A stretch of 64,000 nucleotides of DNA from Flammeovirgaceae bacterium UBA7330 (GTDB lineage Bacteria; Bacteroidota; Bacteroidia; Cytophagales; Cyclobacteriaceae): the NCBI GenBank assembly GCA_002471275.1, contig DKPQ01000005.1, positions 248,001-312,000 on the forward strand. The letters are read 5' to 3'. Numbering within the stretch: the stretch's first letter is position 1; the number at the start of each line of letters is the position of its first letter. Of this stretch, positions 25,985 to 34,305 are shown piece by piece. The position numbers and the translations under genes are program-made. The notes under the pieces were generated by a model. That model had not been told where the DNA came from. It ran no database searches and saw nothing but the letters and a program-made list of their open reading frames with translations.

Positions 25985-27349
25985 CTATCTAAATAAATTT
26001 TCGAAGGCATCCGACAACCTGGAATAGGTATGAATCCTGATCTTGAATTTAGACCTGTCCAGGGATTTTATACCATAGGAGGAGATATAGATCTCCTTGA
26101 ATCCAAGCTTGGCTGCTTCATTGATCCTGGCATCTACCCGGTTTACGGCTCGTATCTCACCGCCTAATCCTACTTCTCCGGCAAAACATATGGACTGATC
26201 AATGGGAGCATCCTCAAAAGAGGAAAACAGTCCGGCACAAACAGCCAGATCTAATGCAGGGTCGTTCACCCGGATGCCACCAGCTATGTTGAGGAAGATA
26301 TCCTGTGCACTCAGCCGGATCCCAATACGTTTTTCAAGTACAGCCAAAAGCATATTCAATCGCTTGGTGTCGAAACCGGTCGTACTTCGTTGCGGCGTTC
26401 CATAGGTGGCAGGACTTACCAGGGACTGGCCCTCAATCAATAAAGGGCGATTTCCTTCTATTGTCGCTCCAATGGCAATACCACTCAAACCCTCTTCGCG
26501 TGGGGAGATCAGGACTTCCGAAGGGTTTTTCACTTCTGCCAGACCCTTTTCCAGCATTTGATAGATGCCCAGTTCGGAGGTAGAGCCGTATCTGTTTTTT
26601 GAGGTTCTGAGAATTCGGTATGCCAGATGTCTGTCACCCTCGAATTGTAAGACCGTATCCACCATATGTTCCAGCACTTTTGGTCCCGCGATGGCTCCAT
26701 CTTTGTTTACATGACCAATAAGAAAAACCGGAACACCCGTTTGCTTGGCATATTTCATCAACTTGCCTGCACATTCTCTCACTTGTGAAACCGATCCTAT
26801 GGTAGCGTCTAGCTGATCAGTATACAGCGTTTGAATCGAGTCAACAATTAATAGCTGTGGCTGCAGTTTATTGACTTCGTTCAGCAGGTTTTCGACAGAA
26901 GTTTCGGAGAGTAGATAACATTGTTGGGAGTCTATCCCGATCCTGTCGGCGCGCATCCGGATCTGTTCCGGAGATTCTTCTCCGGAGGCATATAGAATTT
27001 TTACCTGGGGCAGGCCAATGGCTATTTGCAACATCAGGGTTGATTTGCCGATACCAGGCTCACCACCGATCAGCACCAGTGAACCCGGCACGATACCACC
27101 ACCTAACGTGCGGTCAAACTCTTCAAACCCTGTTTTAAGTCTTCGTTGCGCATCGAATGCTATCTCATGGATAGGTTTTGGATGATTGCGCTCGGTTTCC
27201 CATGGCTCAGATTGCGTTGTCTTGCCCTTGGTGGGGACGATTTCTTCTACATAGGTATTCCATTCCCCGCATGAAGGGCACTTACCCACCCACTTAGGGG
27301 AATTGGCGCCACAGTTCTGACAGAAAAAGGTGGTTTTAGTTTTTGCCAA
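25985..27349 (-). CDS. radA: DNA repair protein RadA (Sms)
   Basis: A RecA-like ATPase and DnaB-type helicase aiding branch migration in recombination. 454 residues: a Cys4 zinc finger (C10, C13, C24, C27), Walker A GGEPGIGKST (95-104), the RadA motif KNRYGSTSE, and a C-terminal Lon-protease-like domain (about 280-454, LAVLEKRIGIRLSAQDIFLN). The length and the KNR(Y/F)G motif distinguish it from RecA. It is convergent with the DUF5723-like gene and downstream of pheA on the same strand, 12 bases apart. Confidence 0.96.
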   Translation of the reverse strand: MAKTKTTFFCQNCGANSPKWVGKCPSCGEWNTYVEEIVPTKGKTTQSEPWETERNHPKPIHEIAFDAQRRLKTGFEEFDRTLGGGIVPGSLVLIGGEPGIGKSTLMLQIAIGLPQVKILYASGEESPEQIRMRADRIGIDSQQCYLLSETSVENLLNEVNKLQPQLLIVDSIQTLYTDQLDATIGSVSQVRECAGKLMKYAKQTGVPVFLIGHVNKDGAIAGPKVLEHMVDTVLQFEGDRHLAYRILRTSKNRYGSTSELGIYQMLEKGLAEVKNPSEVLISPREEGLSGIAIGATIEGNRPLLIEGQSLVSPATYGTPQRSTTGFDTKRLNMLLAVLEKRIGIRLSAQDIFLNIAGGIRVNDPALDLAVCAGLFSSFEDAPIDQSICFAGEVGLGGEIRAVNRVDARINEAAKLGFKEIYISSYGIKSLDRSKFKIRIHTYSRLSDAFENLFR

Positions 27350-27361
27350 GAAATTGAATAT

Positions 27362-28423
27362 TTAACAAACCTGTACGTAACTACCCAGCCAGATGATGTC
27401 TTTGCCGTAGGGTCTTATGGTATTCTGAACAATTTCATCATCATAATGACCTTCAAACTCAACAAAGAAGACGTATTTAAATGTGCTGCCTTCTTTGGCA
27501 GGTCGGCTTTCTACTTTGCATAAGTTGATACCCGCATTTTGAAATTGCTGAAGGAACCTGACCAGTGCCCCCGGCTCATCCGGAAGTTTAGCAATGATGG
27601 ATGTTTTATCACTCCCACTCTTCTGGTTGTGAAAATTCTCGCTGATGATTAAAAACCGGGTTTGGTTATCGGCTGAGTCCTGGATGTTGTTATAGAGAAT
27701 AGGCAGATCATATTGTCTGGCTGCTATAGGTGCACAGATGGCAGCAGTATGTTCTTCTTCCCTGGCCAGCAGACAAGCCCTGCTGGTAGAGCTCACGGCT
27801 TTCAATTCGATTTTATGTTGAAAATAGTCGTTCAGGAAGTTTTTGCATTGCCTGAAAGCAATGTCTCTGGAATAGACCACTTTAATATTCTCCAGGTTTT
27901 CTTCTTTGGTAGCAAAGGCAAAGTGGATCGGAAGAACGATTTCTGCCGCTATGGTTACTTTATGTACCGCCAGAAAATCGATCGTTTCCTGAACTGTTCC
28001 TTCCTGGTTATTTTCTATCGGGACGATTCCAAATCTCGCCCGGGAGGTTTTCACGGCTTCAAAAACTGCAGAAATTGAGTCGAGCGCTATATAATCGCTC
28101 ATGGCACCGTAGCGGGATTCAGCCGCCTGATGTGTGAAACTGCCCTCCGGACCGAGAAAAGCCACCCTTTCCGGGAGTTCGTAATTTCGGCTCACAGCAA
28201 AGATCTCCATAAATATGGCTTCGATGGCTGCCCGGTTGAGCAGGCCATTGTTGTTGGCTACCAGCCTATCGATGATGGCTTTTTCCCTTTCAGGGCGGTA
28301 AATAGCCTCATTGCTGCTCCTTTTAAACTCACCAATCTTTTTTACAAACTCCATCCGCTTATTGATCAGGTCAACAATCTGGTTGTCTATTTCATCAATA
28401 CCCTGTCGCAGTTTTTCAAGCAT
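27362..28423 (-). CDS. pheA: Bifunctional chorismate mutase / prephenate dehydratase
   Basis: Converts chorismate to prephenate and then phenylpyruvate in phenylalanine synthesis. 353 residues in three parts: AroQ chorismate mutase (about 1-85, LRQGIDEIDNQIVDLINKRM with KRMEFVKKIG), the dehydratase (about 87-265, ERVAFLGPEGSFTHQAAESR and the catalytic Thr-Arg-Phe in NQTRFLII) and an ACT domain (about 270-350, IIAKLPDEPGALVRFLQQF, with ESRPAKEG), the site of feedback inhibition by phenylalanine. All three are intact. It is divergent from glyA and no other aromatic pathway gene is close. Confidence 0.95.
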   Translation of the reverse strand: MLEKLRQGIDEIDNQIVDLINKRMEFVKKIGEFKRSSNEAIYRPEREKAIIDRLVANNNGLLNRAAIEAIFMEIFAVSRNYELPERVAFLGPEGSFTHQAAESRYGAMSDYIALDSISAVFEAVKTSRARFGIVPIENNQEGTVQETIDFLAVHKVTIAAEIVLPIHFAFATKEENLENIKVVYSRDIAFRQCKNFLNDYFQHKIELKAVSSTSRACLLAREEEHTAAICAPIAARQYDLPILYNNIQDSADNQTRFLIISENFHNQKSGSDKTSIIAKLPDEPGALVRFLQQFQNAGINLCKVESRPAKEGSTFKYVFFVEFEGHYDDEIVQNTIRPYGKDIIWLGSYVQVC

Positions 28424-28490
28424 TTCTTTTTTTGTCTTTTTATTATTTCAGGTTGGTTGCGAAGATAACAGCCCTAACATTATGATCACA

Positions 28491-28521
28491 TTGTTAATGT
28501 GAGGGGGTTCGACTAATTTTG
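28491..28521 (+). promoter_or_regulatory. Candidate glyA operon promoter
   Basis: TTG (28491-28493), a 20-base spacer, then TAATTTTG (28514-28521). Both the spacing and the -7 match fit the Bacteroidota consensus, making this the best promoter match in the window. It lies 61 bases before the glyA start, leaving a leader of roughly 55 bases. I see no riboswitch fold in the leader. Confidence 0.6.
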
Positions 28522-28582
28522 CCCCCATTAAATTAAGCCATTTATTGAAAGTTACTGATATCCGGTAACCTAAACCACCCGA

Positions 28583-29851
28583 ATGAAAGACGAAATAGTT
28601 TTTAAACTCATCGAAAAAGAGAAAAACAGGCAGCTTGAGGGGATTGAATTGATTGCTTCAGAAAATTTTGTTTCTCCACAAGTATTAGAAGCTGCTGGTA
28701 CAGTACTCACCAACAAATATGCTGAAGGGCTTCCCGGAAAGCGTTATTATGGAGGATGTGAGATTGTAGATCAGATCGAGTCGCTGGCAATAGAAAGAGC
28801 AAAGGAGCTCTACGGGGCCACCTGGGCCAACGTACAACCACATTCCGGAGCGCAGGCGAATGCAGCAGTTATGCTGGCCTTCCTGAATCCCGGAGATAAA
28901 ATATTAGGGTTTGACCTTTCTCATGGAGGTCACCTGACCCATGGTTCACCCGTCAACTTTTCCGGCAAGCTTTATCAACCGCATTTTTACGGAGTGGATA
29001 AGGAAACCGGCCAGATTGACTATGACAAAATTGAAGCTACTGCGACAAAGGAGAAGCCAAAATTGATTATTTGTGGCGCTTCAGCATACAGCCGTGACTG
29101 GGACTATGAGAAATTCAGAGCGATTGCTGACAAAGTAGGAGCTATTTTGATGGCAGATATTTCCCACCCATCAGGATTGATTGCTCGTGGGTTATTGAAT
29201 GACCCATTGGATCATTGCCATGTGGTGACCACTACCACCCATAAAACATTGAGAGGACCTCGAGGAGGCCTGATCATGGTTAGGGATGACATTGAAAATC
29301 CTTTTGGAATCAAAACAGCCAAAGGAACGGTAAGGAAACTTTCATCACTACTTGATTCCGGTGTATTTCCAGGTACCCAGGGAGGACCTTTGGAGCACAT
29401 CATTGCGGCCAAGGCAGTAGCTTTTGGCGAAGCCCTGTCGGATGATTACATGAAGTACGTCCTACAGGTAAAGAAAAATGCGGAAGTAATGGCTGCTGAG
29501 TTTGTGGCAAAAGGGTATCATGTGATCTCAAACGGTACAGACAACCACCTCATGTTGATTGACCTGAGGTCGAAGGGTCTTACCGGAAAAGATGCCGAAA
29601 ACGCACTGATTAAAGCTGACATTACCGTCAATAAAAATATGGTTCCATTCGATGAACAATCTCCGTTTATTACTTCAGGGATGCGTATAGGTACCGCAGC
29701 TGTGACAACGAGGGGATTGAAAGAAGAGGACATGAAGAAAATCGTAAATTATATCGATGAGGTCCTTGTTAATCTTGACAATGAATCAAAAGTTTCATCG
29801 ATAAAAAGTGAGATCAATTCCTGGATGAGTAAATATCCACTTTATCAATAA
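28583..29851 (+). CDS. glyA: Serine hydroxymethyltransferase
   Basis: PLP enzyme that transfers the serine hydroxymethyl group to tetrahydrofolate, giving glycine and 5,10-methylene-THF. 422 residues: ELIASENFVSPQVLEAAGT and EGLPGKRYYGGCE at the N-terminal half, PLP-lysine K221 in TTTTHKTLRGPRGG and the SGMRIGTAAVTTRGL C-terminal motif. All catalytic positions are present. First gene of a close glyA-tatC-rpiB cluster (7-base gap, then overlap), with a good promoter upstream. Confidence 0.98.
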   Translation: MKDEIVFKLIEKEKNRQLEGIELIASENFVSPQVLEAAGTVLTNKYAEGLPGKRYYGGCEIVDQIESLAIERAKELYGATWANVQPHSGAQANAAVMLAFLNPGDKILGFDLSHGGHLTHGSPVNFSGKLYQPHFYGVDKETGQIDYDKIEATATKEKPKLIICGASAYSRDWDYEKFRAIADKVGAILMADISHPSGLIARGLLNDPLDHCHVVTTTTHKTLRGPRGGLIMVRDDIENPFGIKTAKGTVRKLSSLLDSGVFPGTQGGPLEHIIAAKAVAFGEALSDDYMKYVLQVKKNAEVMAAEFVAKGYHVISNGTDNHLMLIDLRSKGLTGKDAENALIKADITVNKNMVPFDEQSPFITSGMRIGTAAVTTRGLKEEDMKKIVNYIDEVLVNLDNESKVSSIKSEINSWMSKYPLYQ

Positions 29852-29857
29852 ACATTT

Positions 29858-30733
29858 ATGGCGCTGGATCAGATTGAGGATGAAAAAAATGCAGATGAAA
29901 GAGAAATGTCTTTTCTCGACCATCTGGAGGAGCTGAGGTGGCACCTGATCCGTTCGCTAATAGCGATATTGGTTTTTGCTGTGGCAGCATTTTCTGCCAA
30001 GTATCTCATCTTCCACATTATTTTGTTGGGGCCTTCTAGGATTGACTTCATCACCTATCAAATGCTGTGTAAGTTTTCCCAGGTACTTCAATCAGAGGCA
30101 TTTTGTATTGATGAGCTACCTTTTATCATTCAGTCACGGAAGATGACTGGTCAGTTTGCCATGCACATCACATCCTCCTTTGTGATTGGATTGATTTGTG
30201 CTTTTCCGTATGCATTCTGGGAGATTTGGAGGTTTATTAAACCCGGCCTGTATCCAAGGGAAAGAAAGGCAGCATCAGGAGCTACATTTTATGTAAGCTT
30301 TCTGTTCATTTTGGGTGTGTTGTTTGCCTATTTCATCGTAACTCCGGTATCTGTTTATTTCCTGGCCAACTACCAGATTGATCCATCGATCCAAAATGAG
30401 TTTGATATTGTTTCATATATACTCACGGTGATCACGATCATCCTGGCTGGAGGGATCCTTTTTCAGCTCCCGATTGTTGTGTACTTCCTGACCAAGGCAG
30501 GGTTAGTTACACCACAACTCATGCGAACGTATCGTAAGCATGCCATTATTGTGATTTTGATTTTGGGTGCTATGATCACGCCACCGGATCCATTTAGCCA
30601 GATATTGATATCCTTGCCACTGTTTGGGCTGTATCAGATCAGTATCATGATTTCGAAAAGAGTACTCAGGAAAGAAGAAAAAGCTGAATTGGCATTGAGA
30701 GCTGAGGAAGAAAAAAGAAAAAACAATGAGTAA
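29858..30733 (+). CDS. tatC: Sec-independent (Tat) protein translocase TatC
   Basis: Recognises twin-arginine signal peptides and forms the Tat receptor in the inner membrane. 291 residues with six hydrophobic segments and the characteristic cytoplasmic N-terminus MSFLDHLEELRWHLIRSL, the FALYPFW-type segment PYAFWEIWRFIKPGLYPRERK, and late YRKHAIIVILILGAMITPPDP. It is longer than typical TatC because of an insertion around 60-95 (QMLCKFSQVLQSEAFCIDEL), which many Bacteroidota share. tatA is not in the window. Its end overlaps the rpiB start by eight bases. Confidence 0.95.
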   Translation: MALDQIEDEKNADEREMSFLDHLEELRWHLIRSLIAILVFAVAAFSAKYLIFHIILLGPSRIDFITYQMLCKFSQVLQSEAFCIDELPFIIQSRKMTGQFAMHITSSFVIGLICAFPYAFWEIWRFIKPGLYPRERKAASGATFYVSFLFILGVLFAYFIVTPVSVYFLANYQIDPSIQNEFDIVSYILTVITIILAGGILFQLPIVVYFLTKAGLVTPQLMRTYRKHAIIVILILGAMITPPDPFSQILISLPLFGLYQISIMISKRVLRKEEKAELALRAEEEKRKNNE

Positions 30734-31160
30734 AAAGATAGCGATAGGAGGCGACCATGGTGGATATGATTATAAAAGTAAAATCATACCATGGTTGGAA
30801 GAAAAAGGATACCAGGTAAAGGATTTTGGCCCATTCAAGGAGGGTGCTGTAGACTATCCCGATCACGTACATCCTTTATGTGATGCCATCGAAAGCAAAG
30901 AATTTGAACTTGGAATCTTGATTTGTGGTAGTGGAAATGGTGTGGCTATCACCGCTAACAAACATAAGGGAATCAGAGCAGCTTTGTGTTGGAATGGAGA
31001 ACTGTCCAAGTTGGCCAGAGCTCATAACAATGCCAACGTAATTTGCCTCGGAGCGCGATTTACCGGGCTGGAGTTTGCACAAACAATGATCCTTGAGTTT
31101 CTACAAACTGATTTTGAAGGGGGTCGTCACCAGACCCGTGTAGATAAGATCAATTGTTGA
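30726..31160 (+). CDS. rpiB: Ribose-5-phosphate isomerase B
   Basis: Interconverts ribose-5-P and ribulose-5-P in the pentose phosphate pathway. 144 residues of the RpiB/LacAB fold: IGGDHGGYDYKSKI, DYPDHVHPLCDAI, catalytic Cys C67 in LICGSGNGVAITANKHKGIR and HNNANVICLGARFTG. Allose-6-P isomerase is an alternative within the family. It overlaps tatC by eight bases and its end overlaps the convergent membrane-protein gene by 11 bases. Confidence 0.95.
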   Translation: MSKKIAIGGDHGGYDYKSKIIPWLEEKGYQVKDFGPFKEGAVDYPDHVHPLCDAIESKEFELGILICGSGNGVAITANKHKGIRAALCWNGELSKLARAHNNANVICLGARFTGLEFAQTMILEFLQTDFEGGRHQTRVDKINC

Positions 31161-32523
31161 TCTTTTGATATACAGCGCCCTTAAGCGCATAACGTTTACC
31201 TAAATCCGGAAAAATTTCCATCATTTTTGGGAAGTATCCCCATCTGTCGATGATGATGTCTGCATTGGCAGCAAGAATCGTGTCGTAGATCTCAGAAGCA
31301 TCTTCATAATATTTTAATCCTTCTAATCTTTGTTTGCTCACATACGCATCTAGAAATGGAGAGGCGATCGTGTTACCTTCATACACAGATAAATCCTCTC
31401 CCATCATCATGATCCTTTGATTTTTGTAGGGTGATGAATCGGAGAGAAACATTTCTTCTTTAGCCAATTGGCTCATCCAGATAAAAGGGAACAGTATGAT
31501 GGAAAAGATCACGACAAGGGGAATAAATGTCCTTGTCCACCACCTCCGTAAGAGCAACAGATGATGCGTAATAAAAAATGCAGCGCTCGGGACCAGAAAG
31601 ATCATTTCGGCACCACTGAGCTCTGGTGACATCCATACACAAAAGACAGCTGATATCATGAAGATGAACATCACCCGCTGGATCTTTTGCTGAAAATTGG
31701 TAAACCTGGCCGTGAAAAATATACTCAGTGAGACAATGGTGAATACAATGATGGCCAGAGCCTGGATCAATAATTCGGAATAGCTGAGGTAGTATATTTT
31801 TTCTCTTAAAAATCCCGCAACAAAGAAGGAGGAAAAAAAAGATTCTTCAGCGTTGTACCAAAAAAAGTATCCCCATACCACACTAAACACAATAAAGGCT
31901 CCCAAACTTAGCAGGATAAGCCTACGGGCAATGGCCGTGGAAAAAAGTAGAAATGAGATGAGATAGCTAACCAGGAAAATCGATGCAGGCAGATAAAAAA
32001 ATGAAGCTATGCCCAGATAAATACCGGAAGTGAGGAACATTTCATCCGTCGCCTGATTGTCAATTCTTCTGAAAATGTTGTTCATCGAGATGATGATAAA
32101 TGTGATGGACATCAATTGAGGAGAGAGCATATAAAAATCCATCACGCCACACATGAGAATGATATAGATGAAAGCTAATACATAGGTATTTTCATGGTAA
32201 GCTTTGTTTCTAATGAAAATTGTATTCATTATCCCGGCTTGAAGGATAATCAAAAGTGTAGAAAGAATGATATGGATCCATCGACTGTGCCCAAATAAAA
32301 TTGTTATCCATTTAAACACAAGTGCACTTAAAGGACCTGTATAGTCGTAGCTATCGGCATAGATCATGTGGTTTTGGGCCAACCAGCTGCCGAGTAGTTG
32401 CCATTTAAATCCAAACAAAGGAAGTGGTAACCCGTAAATTAACCATACACCTCTGATCACAACAAGGAGGATAAAGATCAGGACAAGCCGATAAGGATCA
32501 TTGAGTCTGAATAGTTGTAGCAA
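31150..32523 (-). CDS. Polytopic membrane protein, unrecognised
   Basis: A 457-residue integral membrane protein with about ten to twelve hydrophobic helices over residues 10-360, followed by a soluble C-terminal part (about 365-457, SPFLDAYVSKQRLEGLKYYE and DIIIDRWGYFPKMMEIFPDL). The aromatic-rich loops (GFKWQLLGSWLAQNHMIYAD) and the tail recall membrane glycosyltransferases or lipid-linked sugar enzymes, but I do not find a defining motif. DUF6427-like proteins of Bacteroidota are a possible relative. It overlaps convergent rpiB by 11 bases and is divergent from rbfA. Confidence 0.8.
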   Translation of the reverse strand: MLQLFRLNDPYRLVLIFILLVVIRGVWLIYGLPLPLFGFKWQLLGSWLAQNHMIYADSYDYTGPLSALVFKWITILFGHSRWIHIILSTLLIILQAGIMNTIFIRNKAYHENTYVLAFIYIILMCGVMDFYMLSPQLMSITFIIISMNNIFRRIDNQATDEMFLTSGIYLGIASFFYLPASIFLVSYLISFLLFSTAIARRLILLSLGAFIVFSVVWGYFFWYNAEESFFSSFFVAGFLREKIYYLSYSELLIQALAIIVFTIVSLSIFFTARFTNFQQKIQRVMFIFMISAVFCVWMSPELSGAEMIFLVPSAAFFITHHLLLLRRWWTRTFIPLVVIFSIILFPFIWMSQLAKEEMFLSDSSPYKNQRIMMMGEDLSVYEGNTIASPFLDAYVSKQRLEGLKYYEDASEIYDTILAANADIIIDRWGYFPKMMEIFPDLGKRYALKGAVYQKINN

Positions 32524-32589
32524 ACCTGGTTTTTTATGCTGTGAGAGATGCGTTCGAAATTAATAAATTAATAATGGATATTTGTACAC

Positions 32590-32964
32590 ATGGATTCAAA
32601 ACGCCAACACAAGTTTTCCCGACAGATCCAGAAAGATCTCAGTGAGATTTTTCAGAGAGATCCTCGACATTTTTTTAATAACTCCCTGGTTACCATAACT
32701 GGTGTGGAGGTATCACCGGATCTTGGTTTTGCCAAAGTCTATTTGAGTGTATTCCCGGTCAAGGATGTAGAGGATGTTTTTTATAACATCGAGCAAAAGA
32801 AAGGTGAGATAAGAAAGCTGTTGGGAAATAAAATTGGAAAAAGGGTCCGAATCGTACCTGAGCTCGCATTTTTCCATGACAATACCGAAGAGGAGGCCAG
32901 CAAAATAGATCGGTTGATTGATAACCTGAATATTCCACCAGATAAAAACACTGATCAACCTTGA
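32590..32964 (+). CDS. rbfA: Ribosome-binding factor A
   Basis: Small KH-fold protein that assists 30S maturation. 124 residues: RQHKFSRQIQKDLSEIFQRD at the start, VTITGVEVSPDLGFAKVYLS in the middle and RVRIVPELAFFHDNTEEEAS near the end, all typical RbfA segments. It sits directly before, and overlaps, the LolC/E-type permease, a linkage seen in many Bacteroidota. A GATATTTG element 6 bases before the ATG is one mismatch from the -7 consensus. Confidence 0.95.
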   Translation: MDSKRQHKFSRQIQKDLSEIFQRDPRHFFNNSLVTITGVEVSPDLGFAKVYLSVFPVKDVEDVFYNIEQKKGEIRKLLGNKIGKRVRIVPELAFFHDNTEEEASKIDRLIDNLNIPPDKNTDQP

Positions 32965-34187
32965 ACCTCCCATTATTTATTGCAAGGCGCTATTTTCTAT
33001 CCAAACGGAAGAAAAATTTTATCAATGTCATCTCCCTGATTTCGATGACGGTGGTAGCCATTGGCACCATGTCCTTGATTATTGTGCTTTCTGTATTTAA
33101 TGGTTTTGGTGACCTGTTGCGGTCTCTGTATGGTACGATCGATGCCAACATTATTGTGACACCTGCTACTGGTAAATCATTTGACTACTCGGCAGAAACC
33201 GTCAATGATATACAATCGATGGAGGGTGTAATGTCCATCACAGAGGTGGTGGAAAATAATGCACTGATCAAATACAAGGATGCACAGCGGGTAGCTAAGG
33301 TGAAAGGCGTCAGTGATAATTTTATTAAGGAGGGGAGATTAAAAGAATCTATAGCCTATGGTCAATTTCAATTGAAGGAAGGAGATGTAAACCTGGCCAT
33401 AATTGGTTTTGGCATCAAAAGAGACCTCTCAATAGATGCTTCGAATGATTTCTATCCGCTTCAGCTTTTCTATCCCAAGAACGTGGCTCCCAACATGATG
33501 AATCCCGAGAAAATGGTCAATACCATGAACATTCTTCCCGGGGGAATCTTTGCTGTTGAAAAATATTATGATGAAAACTATGTATACGTACCACTTGACT
33601 TTGCCGTAGAGCTTTTTAGCTATCAGGGAAAACGCACAGCATATGAAGTCCAAATCGACGAAAGCATATCTATGTCGGAGATGAAAACCAGATTGGCTCA
33701 AATGCTGGGACCTGACTATAAGGTGCTCACCAACGAGGAAATTCATGGAAACCTGTACAAGATCCTAAAAATTGAAAAGCTTTTTGTATTCCTTATTTTA
33801 TCTATCATCATTGCCATAGCCTCCATCAACATTTTCTTTTCACTCACCATGCTTGCCATTGAAAAGAAGAAGGATGTAGCCATTCTCGTAGCTCAGGGAG
33901 CACCCTTAAAAGTCATCAGAAATATCTTTCTTTTTGAAGGATGCATCGTAGCATTTACCGGGGCATTTATTGGTTTGATCCTTGGTCTGGGAATTAGCTA
34001 CGCTCAGCAAACTTTTGGATTTGTGAGTATGGGGATTCAGACTGCCATACACGACGCATATCCGGTACAAGTGGAATTTATGGATGTAATTTATACCGTT
34101 TTATGCATCGTAATGATCACACTGCTAACCTCCATTCAGCCAGCCATTAAGGCCACTCAGAAAATAGACCTTCATCACCTCCAGTAA
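32961..34187 (+). CDS. LolC/LolE-like lipoprotein-releasing ABC transporter permease (FtsX family)
   Basis: A 408-residue permease of the MacB/FtsX superfamily with one N-terminal helix (about 21-43, SLISMTVVAIGTMSLIIVLS), a large periplasmic MacB-PCD-like domain (about 45-265) and three C-terminal helices (about 270-295, 320-345, 375-400). The N-terminal FIARRYFLSKRKKNFINVIS matches LolC/E rather than other FtsX proteins. It would release lipoproteins from the inner membrane together with a LolD ATPase, which is not in the window. The start is TTG 32961, overlapping the rbfA stop as TTGA. Confidence 0.85.
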   Translation: MNLPLFIARRYFLSKRKKNFINVISLISMTVVAIGTMSLIIVLSVFNGFGDLLRSLYGTIDANIIVTPATGKSFDYSAETVNDIQSMEGVMSITEVVENNALIKYKDAQRVAKVKGVSDNFIKEGRLKESIAYGQFQLKEGDVNLAIIGFGIKRDLSIDASNDFYPLQLFYPKNVAPNMMNPEKMVNTMNILPGGIFAVEKYYDENYVYVPLDFAVELFSYQGKRTAYEVQIDESISMSEMKTRLAQMLGPDYKVLTNEEIHGNLYKILKIEKLFVFLILSIIIAIASINIFFSLTMLAIEKKKDVAILVAQGAPLKVIRNIFLFEGCIVAFTGAFIGLILGLGISYAQQTFGFVSMGIQTAIHDAYPVQVEFMDVIYTVLCIVMITLLTSIQPAIKATQKIDLHHLQ

Positions 34188-34198
34188 AAATAAAAATT

Positions 34199-34223
34199 AG
34201 GTAATGCTGATTTTACCTGTTTT
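34199..34223 (+). terminator. Weak terminator-like hairpin
   Basis: A 6-bp stem AGGTAA/TTACCT (34199-34204 and 34213-34218) with an eight-base loop is followed by GTTTTC. It lies 12 bases after the permease stop and before the helicase gene. Low stem stability makes it a tentative call. Confidence 0.35.
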
Positions 34224-34305
34224 CTAATCAATTTTAATTATTTTCGAAGTTTCTCAAGAAGTTAAGATCCAGCAATCGGTCCTTTAGGGTCCGATAATAT
34301 TCAAT